Shown: piece by piece, positions 12,901 through 25,090 of the stretch
How the letters are laid out: each line of letters starts with the position of its first letter
Position numbering within the stretch: position 1 is the first letter of the stretch
Position numbers and translations under genes: made by a program
Assembly: GCA_003254905.1 (NCBI GenBank)
Contig: QANU01087068.1
Location: forward strand, 540,122 to 604,121
DNA: 64,000 nucleotides
Direction: 5' to 3'
Source: Nissolia schottii
Taxonomy: Eukaryota; Streptophyta; Magnoliopsida; Fabales; Fabaceae
The notes under the pieces: model-generated
The model's database searches: none
Seen by the model: only the letters and a program-made list of their open reading frames with translations
Told to the model about the DNA's origin: nothing

Positions 12901-15900
12901 ATCTGGTAAAAGGAGACCAATCTCACAAAAAATAACACTTGCCCAATTAAAGAGACTTAAGCATAGTAAGGTAAAACAAGAATCTATAAACAATTGTAAC
13001 TTTTACTGCCAACCAGCAGGACAATGAATATCCCTCAAATTATAAAAAATAAAATCAAATATGCATATACTCTCTTCCAACCTGCAACAGAATTATAGGA
13101 CCACCTTGCCAGGAAAACAGCATTTCATCTCTCATTAGATTCACCACCTTGGATACAAACCGCTCCATCTCTGCCTAAGTATTAAAAGAAGAAGGAAAAA
13201 AAGCTAATTAAAACCATGATTAAGGCAATTATTTTTAAGTCCAAAGACAGCAGTGAATATAAAATTAGGGTGCTAAAAAGGCACTATTCAGTGAAATTCG
13301 TAAAAGTAAAGGGCAGTTTATCATATTTTATTGCAGTGTATTGTGTGGCATGATATATTGATTTGTTTTTTATCTAGAAAATGATAAATTGATTTCTTTT
13401 CAATTTTAGGCTTTGTCTTGTAATTTCAATTGGGTATATAACATCAATAATAATCATTGAAATTATGACCAAAAGATATGTAAAAAAATATTAACTGTTA
13501 CTCCTAACTTACTCAAAAACAAAGAACTACCTATACAATCAAACATGACTACTTAAGGGTGTGCATGCGCACGTGTGTGTTTTTGAAAATTTGAGGATGA
13601 TATTGTCCTAGTGAAAGAGTAGAGAGAGGGAATAAAGAAGCTTTACAATCGCATTTCCAGTTATGTACAAGTAAAATGGATTATATAGAATGTAAGTTTA
13701 GCAACGTCTGAGCCAGTGCTGGCCACGTGAAAATTGGGGATTTTAGTATGCCATAAGTCACATGGTTTAGATGTCTTGAAACTAACATACAAAATGATGG
13801 AGAGATTGCAAGAGATATTAGAGCATAAACAATCTCAAGGAGCTGAAGAAAATGAATAACAGTTAGCTTGATAGCGTGGTCAATTTTGAACTTTGCCCCA
13901 AGGAGAACTCCAATGTTAGTCTGGAATGAACTAGTTAGTTTAGTAAAACCTCAAATTTAACTTCTCTATCTTCTCACATCAATCAATCAATCATATCTCT
14001 CAGTGGATCCACAACATGAGCACCGTATCCTGTTATGATGGAGCTAGGATTTAAGGCTACTGACAGCACAGATAAACCCCCCACCATCCATACTCAATAT
14101 CTATCAATTGTATGGGGATTTCAGATAAGCCCCGCCTCTACCAGCATAAACATTGAAGTACAACACAGTCGCATGCACTTGTCTAGTCATGTGTAGTCCA
14201 GAACTGAGAACAATGAATAAACTGAAGAATAGATAGAATAATCTCAAATGCAAAAGATGAAACAGGACAAAAGAAAAAAGGAAAGAAAAAAAAAAGTTGC
14301 AGATCTGCCCAGGTAAAAAAAAAAAAAACCAAGAGTGCAATGGCAAATATTGAAAAAGCATTCTACCTTGAAAGGTTCATTGTCTGTTCGAAATACAATA
14401 CCAGGGATATCGCGCAACCACACAGGAAAACCCCTGCAACCATAGCACATAAATCAAGGAAAATTTTGTCTATTTTATTTTATTTATTTTTTCTATAGAA
14501 AAGTTAAGTATATTGAGGAGAAGTAGCCTGAGGACAAGGTACCCTTGAGAGCCAAAAAACTAAACAATTAAAGCACAAGCAAAACCAAATAAACAGACGA
14601 AATAAGAAGTGCAGCAGGCATGCCAAATCCCTTTTCATATTTTGACAACTGTTTAACGGCCTCAACAGATAACAGATGGATTGCATCTAGACAGAGATGC
14701 TGAAAAACAGGGCCGTGTCCAAATAGAGAAACAAGACAGACCTCAAAGTACTGATCACAAATAAAAGCCTATAATTTATACTTTCATCGAACTAACAATA
14801 ATATTAACAGGTTTGTATAAAGTTAGTGCATATTTTGTGTCAATGCAGAAATCACTGACTTCAGATTTTTTATGCTTACCAAAATAACTTCGTTCAGAGT
14901 CAAATCAGTTGATCCTTTCTTTCAAAATCAACAAAAAATTTATCATTGATTTTCATGATTCAAATAAATTTATAGCCGACCATTACAGAAGTGGAGTTAA
15001 AACTTAAACACAGTTTCAAACCTAAAAAAAAAAGGTGTGAAACATCTACAACAGTTAAGGTACAATTTTTAGAATTCATTGTTTCAGATGCAATGATATG
15101 ATAGTTCAACTTGATGCAGATTCATTTCATTCTAGTTTCCACAAATTCAGAATTATCCGAGTTTTATATTATTAACACTTCTTTCCAGAAAAACTTTACA
15201 GTCTAGAACCAAAAAGTTGACTAGTTTTCAATTCAACAAATATGAATCAACAAAAACAATGAAAAACAATAAAATGACATTCTTTTCTGTGCAAAGAAAT
15301 TATTACTGGAGTAGAAACGTAGCAAAAATGACTTTCAACTGGATATGAATGTAAAAATCCTAGAAAACAGCATGAACAAATCCATGGTAACTGCCCAACG
15401 AAGGCTTTTCCTTGTTTTGAAGCATGATTAATTGATTATCGTGTAATGAATGCATTCAGATGGACATTTTAGAATAACAAAAAAAAAATGGTAAGATTAT
15501 AGTGGGAAAAGGGTGAGACCCAAAGTTCCACTCTGCACAAGCATAGGGGCCTATACGGAGGAAGAAGTAGAGTCCTTTGGATGCAACTAGCTTCGCAAAC
15601 TTCACAAGATCATATCTCCCTTCAAAATTATACTGCACAAGTGCAAGCACAATAAACAGATAAATAAAATAGTATTCTTGGATTAATAAATAAACAATAA
15701 ATATACAGTTAATTACACAAAGGGGAATATAATTTTGCACCTGTCCTCTCACTGGTTCATGCCCATTCCAGAACACATAAGTTTCAATTACATCTGCCCC
15801 ACCTTCCTTGCTCTTTGCAATCAGATCAGGCCACATCTAAAAAAAATGTATATATTGCAAAATGCATTAGGTAACAAACATAATTTGAAAAATCAACATT

Positions 15901-16545
15901 ACCAGTTGAATATCACTCTTTCATATCCTATTCAATTGAGCAGTGTGCTATTAGCCACTGCTCCCATTGTAGCAGAAAAATGGCTGGCTGAAGGTATCTT
16001 GGACTAATGATAAAAACGGCTATAACTTTTTCAGTTCAGTAGGTTAGAAACATTTTTTGTTAACAAGTCCTGATAATTAGGTTCAATAATTCAATTCTTC
16101 GGTATATTTTTCTTTAAACATATCTTTAATTTTCAGCAGCCATATTCGGTGACCATACTTGAGTGAGAGTGATTAATGGGAGTTGACTTTGTTTCAGAAT
16201 AATTTTCTAGGTCTAGCCATTGTTATTATTATATTATTGTTGATGACCTTGAAGTTCTCAAACCACTGCACATAGTATTTTGCAGAAAAAACAATCAAAC
16301 ACTGTATTAGTGAATTTTGGGGGAAGGGGGGAGAGGGAGTGGAGGACCACCTCGGGAGTGGCGCGTGGGTAGTGAATTCCGGCGGAGACGAGGAAGCGGC
16401 GGTTGCCGTCGAGGAGGAGAGCCCTGTGATCGTAGCTGACGTTGAAGGGCTTGAAGTATTGCTCTGCCTCAGTCACGACGCAAATACAAAACCACACAAA
16501 CACCACCACCGCCGTTCCTTTGGAATTCCACCTTACCATCTTCAT
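3926..16545 (-). CDS. BGAL9: Beta-galactosidase, GH35, BGAL9-like with C-terminal galactose-binding (SUEL) lectin domain
   Basis: This is a secreted GH35 enzyme that removes terminal beta-galactose from cell-wall polysaccharides. Nineteen exons, from the 5' end: 16351-16545, 15741-15836, 15520-15632, 14367-14433, 13082-13174, 12411-12554, 11990-12078, 11509-11614, 11037-11124, 10806-10927, 10064-10267, 8855-9087, 8022-8137, 7057-7154, 6626-6736, 6327-6434, 5298-5506, 4755-5103 and 3926-4084. They total exactly 900 codons (899 aa), close to the usual plant length. A signal peptide covers about residues 1-27. The GH35 signature [14 protein letters not shown] spans exons 5/6 (acid/base Glu in IENEYG, about residue 190-192), and the nucleophile Glu is in WTENWDGW (about 261). 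Exons 18-19 encode the Cys-rich SUEL lectin domain. ATG is taken at 16545, with a second in-frame ATG at 16539; the longer frame upstream opens only with TTG. No stop or frameshift is seen, so the gene looks functional. The BGAL9 assignment rests on remembered similarity. Confidence 0.93.
4591..4648. repeat. Perfect 22-bp hairpin in the last intron of the beta-galactosidase gene
   Basis: Arms 4591-4612 (AGACAACCACACTCACAAAG, then GT) and 4627-4648 are exact reverse complements around a 14-base loop. It lies within intron 18 (4085-4754). It looks like a small foldback element or MITE remnant. A structured small-RNA precursor is possible but unsupported. Confidence 0.7.
5109..5243. repeat. Nested direct repeats in intron 17 of the beta-galactosidase gene
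   Basis: GATTATTGACCAATAACTCA occurs at 5109 and again at 5223. Between them ATAATGGATGTAAAGGTG occurs twice (5153 and 5203). The first copy starts at the splice-acceptor side of exon 18, so the intron probably grew by local duplication of the sequence next to the exon. Confidence 0.75.
9611..9658. repeat. Two perfect 24-bp tandem copies in a beta-galactosidase intron
   Basis: The unit beginning TAGTTGCAATTATATAAACA is present twice head to tail within intron 11 (9088-10063). It is a simple tandem duplication with no further feature. Confidence 0.8.
10505..10720. repeat. SINE-like or other short retroelement remnant in an intron
   Basis: The stretch carries a GGTATCAAAGCC segment near 10527 and a pol-III B-box-like AGTTCGATCCT near 10560. 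A tail segment resembles CCTAACAGCTTAAGTTTTTA, with near relatives elsewhere in this gene (around 5770 and 8660). This suggests a dispersed repeat family, perhaps a tRNA-derived SINE. The boundaries are estimates and I see no target duplication. Confidence 0.3.
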
Positions 16546-16960
16546 CAATTCTTTCAATTTCAAGCCAGAAGCAGATGAGAGATTAAAGAGGGAGAACAAG
16601 AAAACAGAGAGTGACGGTAACTACAAGCGAGTGTGTGAGAGGTGGGATGGGGAGCCCCGGTACCCTCTATTCACATCCTTGCTGGTTTGCGTGCGTGGCA
16701 ACCAGTCTTTCACGACACTTCATCTCTCCTTCTCTCTCCTATTGTATTTCTATTTTTTGGTGCGCACGTGTGCATAGTCAATATCAATAATTAATTTGTT
16801 TGTAATTCGAAATTGATTTCAGTTAAAGTGATAAGTTTGTGATCATAAAATATTTATCCATTCTCAAATATCGAATCACTGATCTCAAAGAAGGAGATAA
16901 AGTACTACACTTCCAGTCAACTTTAATATAATAAAATAAGCGACAAGAATATTAATAGTG
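16546..16960 (-). promoter_or_regulatory. Upstream region of the beta-galactosidase gene
   Basis: This is the 415 bases between the BGAL start codon and the first copia LTR. The stretch nearest the ATG is pyrimidine-rich on the coding strand, as expected for a 5' UTR. I could not identify a convincing TATA box. The LTR insertion at 16961 limits the native promoter to this interval unless regulatory sites lie beyond the element. Confidence 0.4.
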
Positions 16961-17176
16961 TGTAACACTTTTAACTTAAGTTACAAGTTAGTTATGAGGT
17001 AGTTAGAAGAGTTTGTAATTAGTTATGGGAGTTAGGTAGTTAGTTATGACAAGTTGCTTCACACACAAGCAACCACACTTGTATATAACAAGGCTCTTGC
17101 CTTATGCAATAACAACTTCAGTTTTTCCCTTTCTGGTTTCTGCTTCTCTGATTATATTTTCTCTCATCTTCCAACA
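16961..17176 (+). repeat. 5' LTR of copia element 1
   Basis: This is a 216-bp repeat matching 21654-21864 with scattered substitutions and a small indel near the TATATAACAAGGCTCTT region. It starts TGTAACA and ends CCAACA. TATATAA at about 17083 is a plausible LTR promoter box. Confidence 0.88.
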
Positions 17177-17190
17177 TAGTATCATTTGCC
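17177..17190 (+). other. Primer-binding site of copia element 1 (mutated)
   Basis: TAGTATCATTTGCC directly follows the 5' LTR. It resembles TGGTATCAGAGC, the usual complement of initiator tRNA-Met in plant copia elements, with several mismatches. Confidence 0.6.
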
Positions 17191-17405
17191 ATACTCTTCC
17201 GCATCTTTTTCGTCTTCCTTCTTGAATCGTTCCTCTTCCTCCATTGTTGAATCTTTTCTGCAAATCAACACCACGACTTTCAAGCACTCCTGCAAATTTT
17301 ATGATTCTGCAGAAATTCGTCCACATCACTCGAGAATTTTCTTTGTGATTTCTTGAGACTCTACATCGTGGTTGCAGGTTCCTTTGTGATTTCAATTCTG
17401 TTTCC

Positions 17406-18470
17406 ATGGATGCTAATCTTGGGATGGATGGCACTGCCACTAATTCTTCCAATACTTCTCAGGTTGCTTCAACCGATTTTCTTTAAGATGTCTCATCTCC
17501 TTACTATCTTCATCCTAATGAAAATCACTCATTAATCCTTGTCTCATCTCTTCTCAATGGAGCCAATTATCATAGTTGGTCTCGTGCTATATGCTTAGCA
17601 CTTCTCTCTAAGAACAAGGTGAAATTTATTGATGGCTCACTACTTATGCCTACCCTTGATTCTTCCTTGTATAATCAATGGGAGAGATGTAATCACATGA
17701 TTTTTTCATGGCTCATTCGCACAGTTGAACCTTCAATTGCACAATGTATTTTGTGGCTTGATAAAGCTCACAATGTTTGGATTGAACTCAGGGATAGATT
17801 CTCCTAGGGCGATCTGCTCCAAATTGCAAATCTTAATGAGGAAATTGCGTCTCTACGCCAACGTGATGCCTCTATTACCAAGTTTTTCACTGATCTCAAA
17901 ACACGTTGAGATGAATTGGATGTTTTTAGACCACTGCCTCTCTACAAATGTGTCGTTCCTTATGCTTGTGGATTTTTCCCTGAAATCAATAGCTGGCTGA
18001 ATGTTGATCAAGCTATTCGATTTCTCAAAGGACTCAATGATTCCTACCATACAGTCAGGTCACAGGTGCTGCTAATGGATCCTTTCCACCTCTCAACAAG
18101 ATTTTCTCATCGGTCCTGTAGCATGAGCGTCAGTTATGCTATGGAAACAACATTGATGTTAAGTTGCTTCTCAATTATGCTAATAAGTCTCATTCCACTC
18201 CCACAGATGCTAAGAAATCTTTTCCTGAATCCTCCAAATCAAAGCAGCAGGTTAAGAAATGCACGTTTTATGGATATCATGGCACACTGTGGATGAATGT
18301 CATAAGAAACATGGTTATCCCCTAGGGTATAAGTCCAATAAGGTTACTGCAAGTGCTGTGCTCGCTTCTGATTCATCCAACACTACTGAACAGCATTCAT
18401 TCAGTTTCACTGTAGATCAGTATCAGAGGTTGTTGGCTCTGATTCAGCCTCCTCAATCCACTTCTGGATA
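17406..18470 (+). pseudogene. copia element 1 gag remnant
   Basis: ATG at 17406 opens a frame typical of copia gag but ends at TAA about 26 codons later, where the alignment simply continues. Recognisable parts include the NYHSWSRAICLALLSKNK segment (about 17565-17620) and the W-containing gag core to about 17805, followed by further stops. A damaged zinc knuckle (Cys-x2-Tyr-Gly...HTVDECHKKHGYP, about 18255-18330) is split over two frames by a frameshift. It encodes no intact Gag. Confidence 0.8.
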
Positions 18471-18540
18471 AGCTCAGCCAATTTCCATTCATGCCAATGT
18501 TGCGTCCTCATCTCCAAGCACAAGTGTTGCCTTATGGATA

Positions 18541-19720
18541 ATGGATTCAGGGGCTACACACCATATATGTTGTTCTTTGAGTTATTTTCAATCTTATAGG
18601 AAGCTTGATTCCCCTGTTGCCATCAACCTTCCTAATGGTCAAATCCTCTACTCTTCTCACATAGGCACTGTGAAGTTTCATCCAAATTTATGCTTGGCTA
18701 ATGCTCTATTTCTTCCTAATTTTCAATTCAATCTCATTGCCATTACCAAGCTTTGCTCTGATTTGGAATTTAAACTCATTATGTTTCATGATCACTGCAT
18801 AATTCAGGATATGCTTAGCTTGAATCATTTTGGACATGCTAGAGCACAAGCAGGGTTATACATTCTTGACAAGCCTCTACTCAATTTCCAGTTGCAGCAT
18901 ACTGCTGACTCTGTCCATTCTATTGTTAATCCAGTAGTTAAAGGAATTTCAGTGAATAATTTTAACCTATGGCATTATAGGCTTGGTCACATAGGCACAG
19001 ACAAGCTAAAATTGCTGCATAATGTACATTCCTTTGTTCCTGCTTGTAAATCAAACACACCATGTGATGTTTGCCATTTTTCTAAGCGAAAGAATATCCC
19101 CTTTTCTTTGAGTAATTTTGTTTAAGCTAATGTGTTTGATCTATTACATGTTGATATATGGGGGTCAGTCCCTACAATCTCAATTCAAGGCCATAGATAC
19201 TTTCTTACTATTGTGGATGACAGAAGTAGGCATACTTGGTTCTTTTTATTGAATTCCAAGGTTGAGGCTTCTTCATCTCTAAAAGGATTCATTAATATGG
19301 TTGCTACTCAGTATGATAAGAAGATTAAGGTGATTAAATCAGACAATGGTCTTGAATTCACCATGGCAGAATTTTATGCAGATAAAGGCATCATTCACCA
19401 ACTCTGCTGCTTGGAAACTCCCTAACAAAATGCTATAGTTGAGAGGAAACACCAGCATTTGCTCAATGTTGGTAGATCCTTGTTATTTCAGTCCATATGC
19501 CTTACTCTTTTTGGTCATATGCTGTTTTATATGCTCACTTTCTTATCAACAAAATTCCCTCTAAAGGCTCAAATTTGAATTCAGCATATGTTGTTCTCCA
19601 TAATAAGATCCAGATTTATCATTTCTTAAAGTCTTTGGGTGCTTAGCCTATGCATCAACACTCACAAGACACAGAAATAAGCTAGACAGCAGAGAAAGAA
19701 AGTGTGCTTTCTTAGGTTAC
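18541..19720 (+). pseudogene. copia element 1 protease and integrase remnant
   Basis: The frame 18541-19125 starts MDSGATHH, the retropepsin active-site DSGA. It continues into the GAG-pre-integrase zinc region (HYRLGHIG, then CDVCHFSKRK). A stop at 19123-19125 interrupts it. The frame 19132-19425 holds the integrase core with FDLLHVDIWG and IKSDNGLEF, two of the DDE acidic positions. Downstream integrase sequence to about 19720 is frameshifted. The product would not be functional. Confidence 0.85.
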
Positions 19721-19724
19721 AAGT

Positions 19725-21655
19725 TTGGAAAATTACTTCCCCTTTCGTGGTTCTCTTCACTCCACACAATCTTCTAGCTCTTCTCAAGTCATCCTTCCCT
19801 TTGCACTTCCTGATATTCCTGAAATCACCGATAAATTGAGGGCATCATCTCCTCCTATTGATATTGTTGTAATTCCTATCGATCATGATGCACATTCATC
19901 ACCAATTCTCTCTAATATACTAGCAAGAAAGTCCAGCAGGCCTCGACATACTCCATCCTACCTTAAGGATTATCATTGCCATTTGCTTACTAATGCTACC
20001 CCTGACACCTCTGATTTTGAGTTGGCTCCATCTACATCTCATGCTCTTAGTTTTGTGCATTCTTACAATCATTTGTCTGCATCACACAAAACATACTCTC
20101 TCAATCTCACCACCTTGACTGAACCTACTAGTTATGCTGCTGCCATCAGACAAGAATGCTGGAAGGATGCTATGCAAGCTAAAATTTCAATACTACAGCA
20201 GAAAAATACTTGGGAGATTGTTGACTTACCTCTAGGAAAGGTACCAATTGGATGCAAGTGGGTGTATAAAATCAAGTGTAAGGTTGATGGTAGCATTAAA
20301 AGATATAAGGCTCGCTTGGTTACTAAAGGATTCACTCAAACTCATGGAATTGACTACTTAGACACATTTAGTCCAGTTGTTAAAATGACTACTATAAGGC
20401 TCCTTCTCTTCCTAGCTTCTATCAAAGGACAATTGGATGTTAATAATGCCTTTCTTCATGGTGATCTTCATGAGGAAGTTTACATGAAGCTACCACAAGG
20501 ATTTGAGGCATCTAGGCCTAATCAAGTCTGTCGATTATTGAAATCCTTATATGGGCTAAAACAAGCTAGTAGGTAATGGTTTGCAAAGCTTTTTGCCGCA
20601 TTAATCTCTCAAGAATTTGTCCAATCTTAATCTGATCATTCTCTTTTTCTTAAGAATTCAGCTGACTGTTTCACAGCTTTGCTTGTATATGTTGATGAAG
20701 TGATTTTAAGTGGTAATGATTGGAAAACAATCAACATCATCCAATCTTTCCTGGACAATCAGTTCAAGATCAAAGACCTTGGCAATCTCAAATTTTTCTT
20801 TGGCCTTGAAGTAGCTCGCGGCCCTCAAGGTATTTCCATATCTCAAAGAAAATATGCACTTAAATTACTCTCGGATGCTGGCTTGCTAGGATATAAACTT
20901 GTTGCAACTCCAATGATCAATTCTCTAAAGTTATCCAAGGATGCAGGGGAAGCCTTATCTGATCTTGCCCCTTTTAGAAGACTCGTTGGCAGATTGATTT
21001 ATCTCACAACCACGAGGCCAAACTTGTCATTTTCAATGAACCAATTAGCTTAATTCATGTCCAAACTAACCAGGTTCATCGGTAGGTTGCATTCCGGGTT
21101 CTGAAATTCATCAAGTCCAATCCTGGGCTTGGAATTTTTCTTCCTTCCTCTTTATAAATTAAAATGACAGCTTACAATGATGCTGATTGGGTTAGTTGCT
21201 CGAACACAAAGATGATCCACCACGAGTTATTGTGTGTATCTTGGAGACTCTTTACTCAGCTGGAAATCAAAGAAATGGGTTACAATTTCCAGGTCCTTGC
21301 ATGAAGCCGAATATAAAGCCCCGACAACTGTCACTTGTGAGCTCCAATGGCTCTCATACCTTCTGCAAGATTTTGGCATATTAGAATCACATTCTGCTGT
21401 AGTGTTCTGTGACAGTGCCTCTACAATTTAGATTGCACGCAACCCTGCATTTCACGAACGCATGAAGCATATTGAGCTTGATTGCCATTTGGTTCATGAC
21501 AAAGTTCATGATGGTTTCATCAAATTACTACCTATTGCTTCCAAGTTTCAATTGGTTGACATCTTCACAAAGCCTCTGCCATCCTCCACATTTCAGTTCT
21601 TGCAGAGAAAACTTGGGCTATCCAATGTGTTTGCTGAACCTAGCTCCAAGTTTTG
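19725..21655 (+). pseudogene. copia element 1 reverse transcriptase and RNase H remnant
   Basis: The frame 19725-20576 contains the RT entry region ([22 protein letters not shown]..., then [22 protein letters not shown] and [10 protein letters not shown]) and ends at a TAA. The RT palm resumes at 20679 with LLVYVDEVIL, where copia elements have YVDD: the second catalytic Asp is Glu. RNase H pieces follow in shifted frames (LLSWKSKKW near 21255, SLHEAEYKA near 21297, VVFCDSAS near 21400, VDIFTKPLP near 21560). Confidence 0.88.
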
Positions 21656-21864
21656 TAACACTTTTAACTTGAGCTACAAGTTAGTTACGAAGTAGTTAGA
21701 AGAGTTTGTAATTAGTTATGGGAGTTAGGTAGTTAGTTATGACAAGTTGCTTCACACACAAGCAACCACACTTGTATATAATAAGGCTCTTATGCAATAA
21801 CAACTTCAATTTTTCCCTTTCTGGTTTCTGCTTCTCTGATTCTGTTTTCTCTCATCTTCCATCA
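21654..21864 (+). repeat. 3' LTR of copia element 1
   Basis: This is a 211-bp partner of the 16961-17176 repeat, starting TGTAACA and ending CCATCA. By eye it is well over 90% identical, with about a dozen differences including a five-base length change. That is a higher divergence than in the next element. Confidence 0.88.
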
Positions 21865-21993
21865 GATATTCTCGCCCCTATATCCACTTTGCTCTTATCC
21901 AAATTACAGCGTTACTTTACCGCTGAGTTAAAAGGGCTCTGCTTGATTCAATTCCCTGTTCATTCATTCAGGAATTGACCAATATGAGTCTAG

Positions 21994-22432
21994 TGTAAGT
22001 TGTGATTTTCCAATTAACAAATTCATGGAAACAACGATCTTGAAATTTATGATTATCACATTATAAATAAGGTTAAGAACGAGAGACATACCCGGATCCA
22101 TTGTCGTGATTGGATGGAATTGATAAATTCTTTTCCCCTCTCTTCCTTTGATCCTTACAACCCCTTCTGATGGTGAGAAGAGCAGCAGACCTCAAACCGT
22201 AATGTTTTCTGAATTCTTTGGAATCCTTAAAACACTCGTGTTACTTTTCTTTGAGTAAAGCCATATTAATTATAAGGGAGAGGGGAGGGTCGGTTTTACT
22301 AAAATACCCCCCCCCTAACTCTATCATATCTTACAGAATCAATTGCCATCATCTTGATTCCCTTTAATTAGAGTTAGTATCACTATAAGACACATGGACC
22401 AAATCTTTATGAGATTATGAAATAATCTTACA
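21994..22432 (-). repeat. 3' LTR of copia element 2
   Basis: This is a 439-bp repeat bounded on the plus strand by TGTAAG...TTACA. It is followed by ATCTCCCACTT, which read on the minus strand is the polypurine tract AAGTGGGAGAT. Confidence 0.92.
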
Positions 22433-22443
22433 ATCTCCCACTT
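22433..22443 (-). other. Polypurine tract of copia element 2
   Basis: AAGTGGGAGAT on the minus strand lies directly inside the 3' LTR. It is the expected plus-strand DNA primer for reverse transcription and fixes the element orientation. Confidence 0.75.
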
Positions 22444-22799
22444 GGTCCATGTGACGACTTGAAGATCCAATAACTATAAGTGCGCACTTTACATTGGAGA
22501 ACTCAAGCCATCATCTTTCATTGAATTGAGCTGGTTGAATCATGGCGGTCAATGCCAATAAGTAACGACATGTTCCCTTCCATGCATCACAAGCAACTCA
22601 ACCCAAATAACTTTAATCAAGGTACATTATGACCTTTAACTTTAATGTCCATAACATGTTATTACACAGAACAATACATGTACATAATATAATGTGAATA
22701 ACAAATAAAGCAGAAACATAACTTTAATTGAATTCATAAGTGTCATAACCATACGAGCAAATTCCACACATATGTATACATATCAAGCTAACAAGGACT

Positions 22800-23623
22800 T
22801 ATCAATAATGCCCATACCTTTAACATGACCAGTAAACATGTTGGGCGATAACCCTTTGGTTAGTGGATCCGCTATCATTGATGCTGTACCAATATGCTCA
22901 ATTGACACTTTTGTTTCTGCACTTCTTCCTTAACTGACAAGTACTTTAAATCCATGTGCTTTGCACCCTTGGAATACCTGTCATTCTTCGAGAAGAAGAA
23001 TGCTACGGAATTGTCACAATAATTCTTAGCGGCCTAGTTATGATGTCGATAATACTAAGCCCTAAGACAAAATTCCACAACCATAATGCATGAACTGTGG
23101 CCTCAAAGCATGCCACAAATTCAGCCTCCATAGTAAAAGTAGCGATGATAGACTATTTCCCACTTTTCCATGAAACAGTCCCTCTAGCTAGTAGAAGGAC
23201 AAAACCAAATGTGGATTTCCTGAAGTCTATACACCCTGCATAGTTTGAATCTGAGTAGCCAACTACTTCCAGGCTATTTGATTTTCTGTAAGTGAGCATG
23301 TAATCCTTGGTGCCTTGCAAGTACCTAAGGATCTTCTTTGCAGCTTTCCAGTGGTCTATTCCGGGATAACTTTAATGCTTGACTCAACATTCTAACAGCA
23401 AAACTTATATCTGGTCAAGTGCATGTTTGAGCGTGCATCAAGCTCCCAACCACAGAATCATAAGGGATACACTCCATTTCCTTACGTTCCAATTCATTAT
23501 GGGACTCTACATTTAGCTAAACTTATCTCCCTTCTGGATTGGAACTATTCATGAAGAGCAACTTTCCATTCTAAATCTCTCTAACACTTTATTGATATAG
23601 CCCTTCTGAGACAATCCTAATAT
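22800..23623 (-). pseudogene. copia element 2 RNase H / 3' pol remnant
   Basis: The reverse strand past the RT stop shows scattered, frame-broken similarity to copia RNase H. Examples are a segment equivalent to ...VGYSDSDYAGC near 23250 and one near 23125 reading as AEFVACFEA. No open frame survives. Confidence 0.55.
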
Positions 23624-25090
23624 TCATTGTGATCTTTCATGGAATATTTCTATTCCTATCACATAGGATGCCTCACCCATATCTTTCATTTCAAACTTGT
23701 TAGAGAGAAATTTCTTTACATCATGTAACAAGACAACATCATTCGCAGCAAGAAGAATGTCATCAACATACAGAACTAATATAATAAACTTGCTCCCACT
23801 GACCTTCATGTATATACACCGATCAACAGTGTTCTCTACAAAACCGTATGACAAGATAGTATCATTGAACTTAAGATACCATTGTCGGGAAGCTTGTTTT
23901 AGTCCATATATTGACTTCTTTAACTTACACACCAAATTTTCTTTTCCTATGGTCAAAAACCCTTCGGGTTGATCCATATAAACCTCTTCTTCCAAGTCAC
24001 CATTAAGAAAGGCGGTCTTTACATCCATTTGGTGAAGCTCTAGGTCGTAATGAGCCACCAAGGCCATAACAATTCTCAAAGAGTCCTTCTTTGAAACTGG
24101 AGAGAAGGTCTCTTTGTAGTCAATGCCGTTCTTCTGAGTGTAACCTTTGGCGACAAGTCTAGCCTTATGTCTCTCAATGTTGCCTTTTGAGTCTAGTTTG
24201 GTCTTAAAGACCCATTTACAACCAACTCGTTTTGAACCTTCCGGCAACTCGACTAGATCCCAAACCTTATTATCATCCATTGATTTCAACTCTTCTTTCA
24301 TAGCATTGAGCCACTTTTCAGAATTTTCACATTCCATGGCTTGTCTGAACGAGACTGGATCTTTATCGATGCTTAAGTCACATTCATGCTCAAGTGAATA
24401 AACCACATAGTCATCTGAAATAGCTGGTCTTTTCTGCCTTTCAGACTTTCTCAAGGGTATCACTTGTGGGTCATCCACCATTTGCTCATTATTGACTTGT
24501 ACATCGTTGGTTGGTTCATTATCCATATGTTCATCTTGTGGGTTTGGAACATTTATTTGTTGCCCTGTAATGTTGTGTGACTTTGACACAACAAAAGGTA
24601 TAACAACCTGAGAAACACTAGGTGCAGGGATTTCTGCACAGTTCTCTTGAATATCCACCTTTCGTGATTTCTCACTCCCACTGAACTGACCGTTTTCAAA
24701 GAACCTACCATTACCAGACTCAACTATTCTCGTACTATGATTAGGGCAATAAAATATGTACCCCTCTGACTTTTCAGGATAGCCGATGAAATAACTACTG
24801 AAGGTTCTTGCATCAAGCTTCCTTTCGTGTGGATAATATACCCTTATTTCTGCCGGGCAACCCCAAACATGAAGGTGCCTCAAACTGGGTTTCCTTCCTG
24901 TCCACAGTTCATAAGGAGTCTTAGGAACTGCCTTACTAGGAACCCTGTTAAGCAGATACGCAGCGGATCTTAATGCATATATCCACAATGATGGAGGTAC
25001 ATTACTATGATTTCTCATGCTTCTAACCATTTCCATAAGAGTACGATTCCGCCTTTCAGCTACACCATTTTGTTGTGGTGTACCGGGCAT
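23624..25090 (-). pseudogene. copia element 2 integrase C-terminus and reverse transcriptase, long open frame
   Basis: This is an open frame of 488 codons, without its own proper start. It begins in the integrase (PGTPQQNGVAERRNRTLMEM) and passes YELWTGRKPSLRHLHVWGCP. The RT follows ([53 protein letters not shown]) with an intact catalytic LYVDDILL, and the frame ends shortly after EMKDMGEASYVIGIEI. The RT active site is preserved, consistent with recent origin. It would be made only as part of a polyprotein, which upstream damage prevents. Confidence 0.88.

Larger units (their letters stand above)
16961..21864 (+). mobile_element. Degenerate Ty1-copia LTR retrotransposon, full length (4.9 kb)
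   Basis: Two short LTRs (16961-17176 and 21654-21864) both start TGTAACACTTTTAACTT and end CTTCCAACA/CTTCCATCA. Inside, the order gag, protease, integrase, reverse transcriptase, RNase H is diagnostic of Ty1-copia. All domains are recognisable, but every one is broken by stops or frameshifts, so the element is dead. I see no matching 5-bp target duplication (ATAGTG before, GATAT after). Either the flanks mutated or the ends were rearranged. The element is older than the neighbouring copia at 21994. Confidence 0.9.

Noticed and set aside
16546..16599. Longer N-terminus for the beta-galactosidase
   Set aside because: The in-frame extension begins with TTG, not ATG, and would place residues before the signal peptide. 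ATG at 16545 or 16539 fits better.
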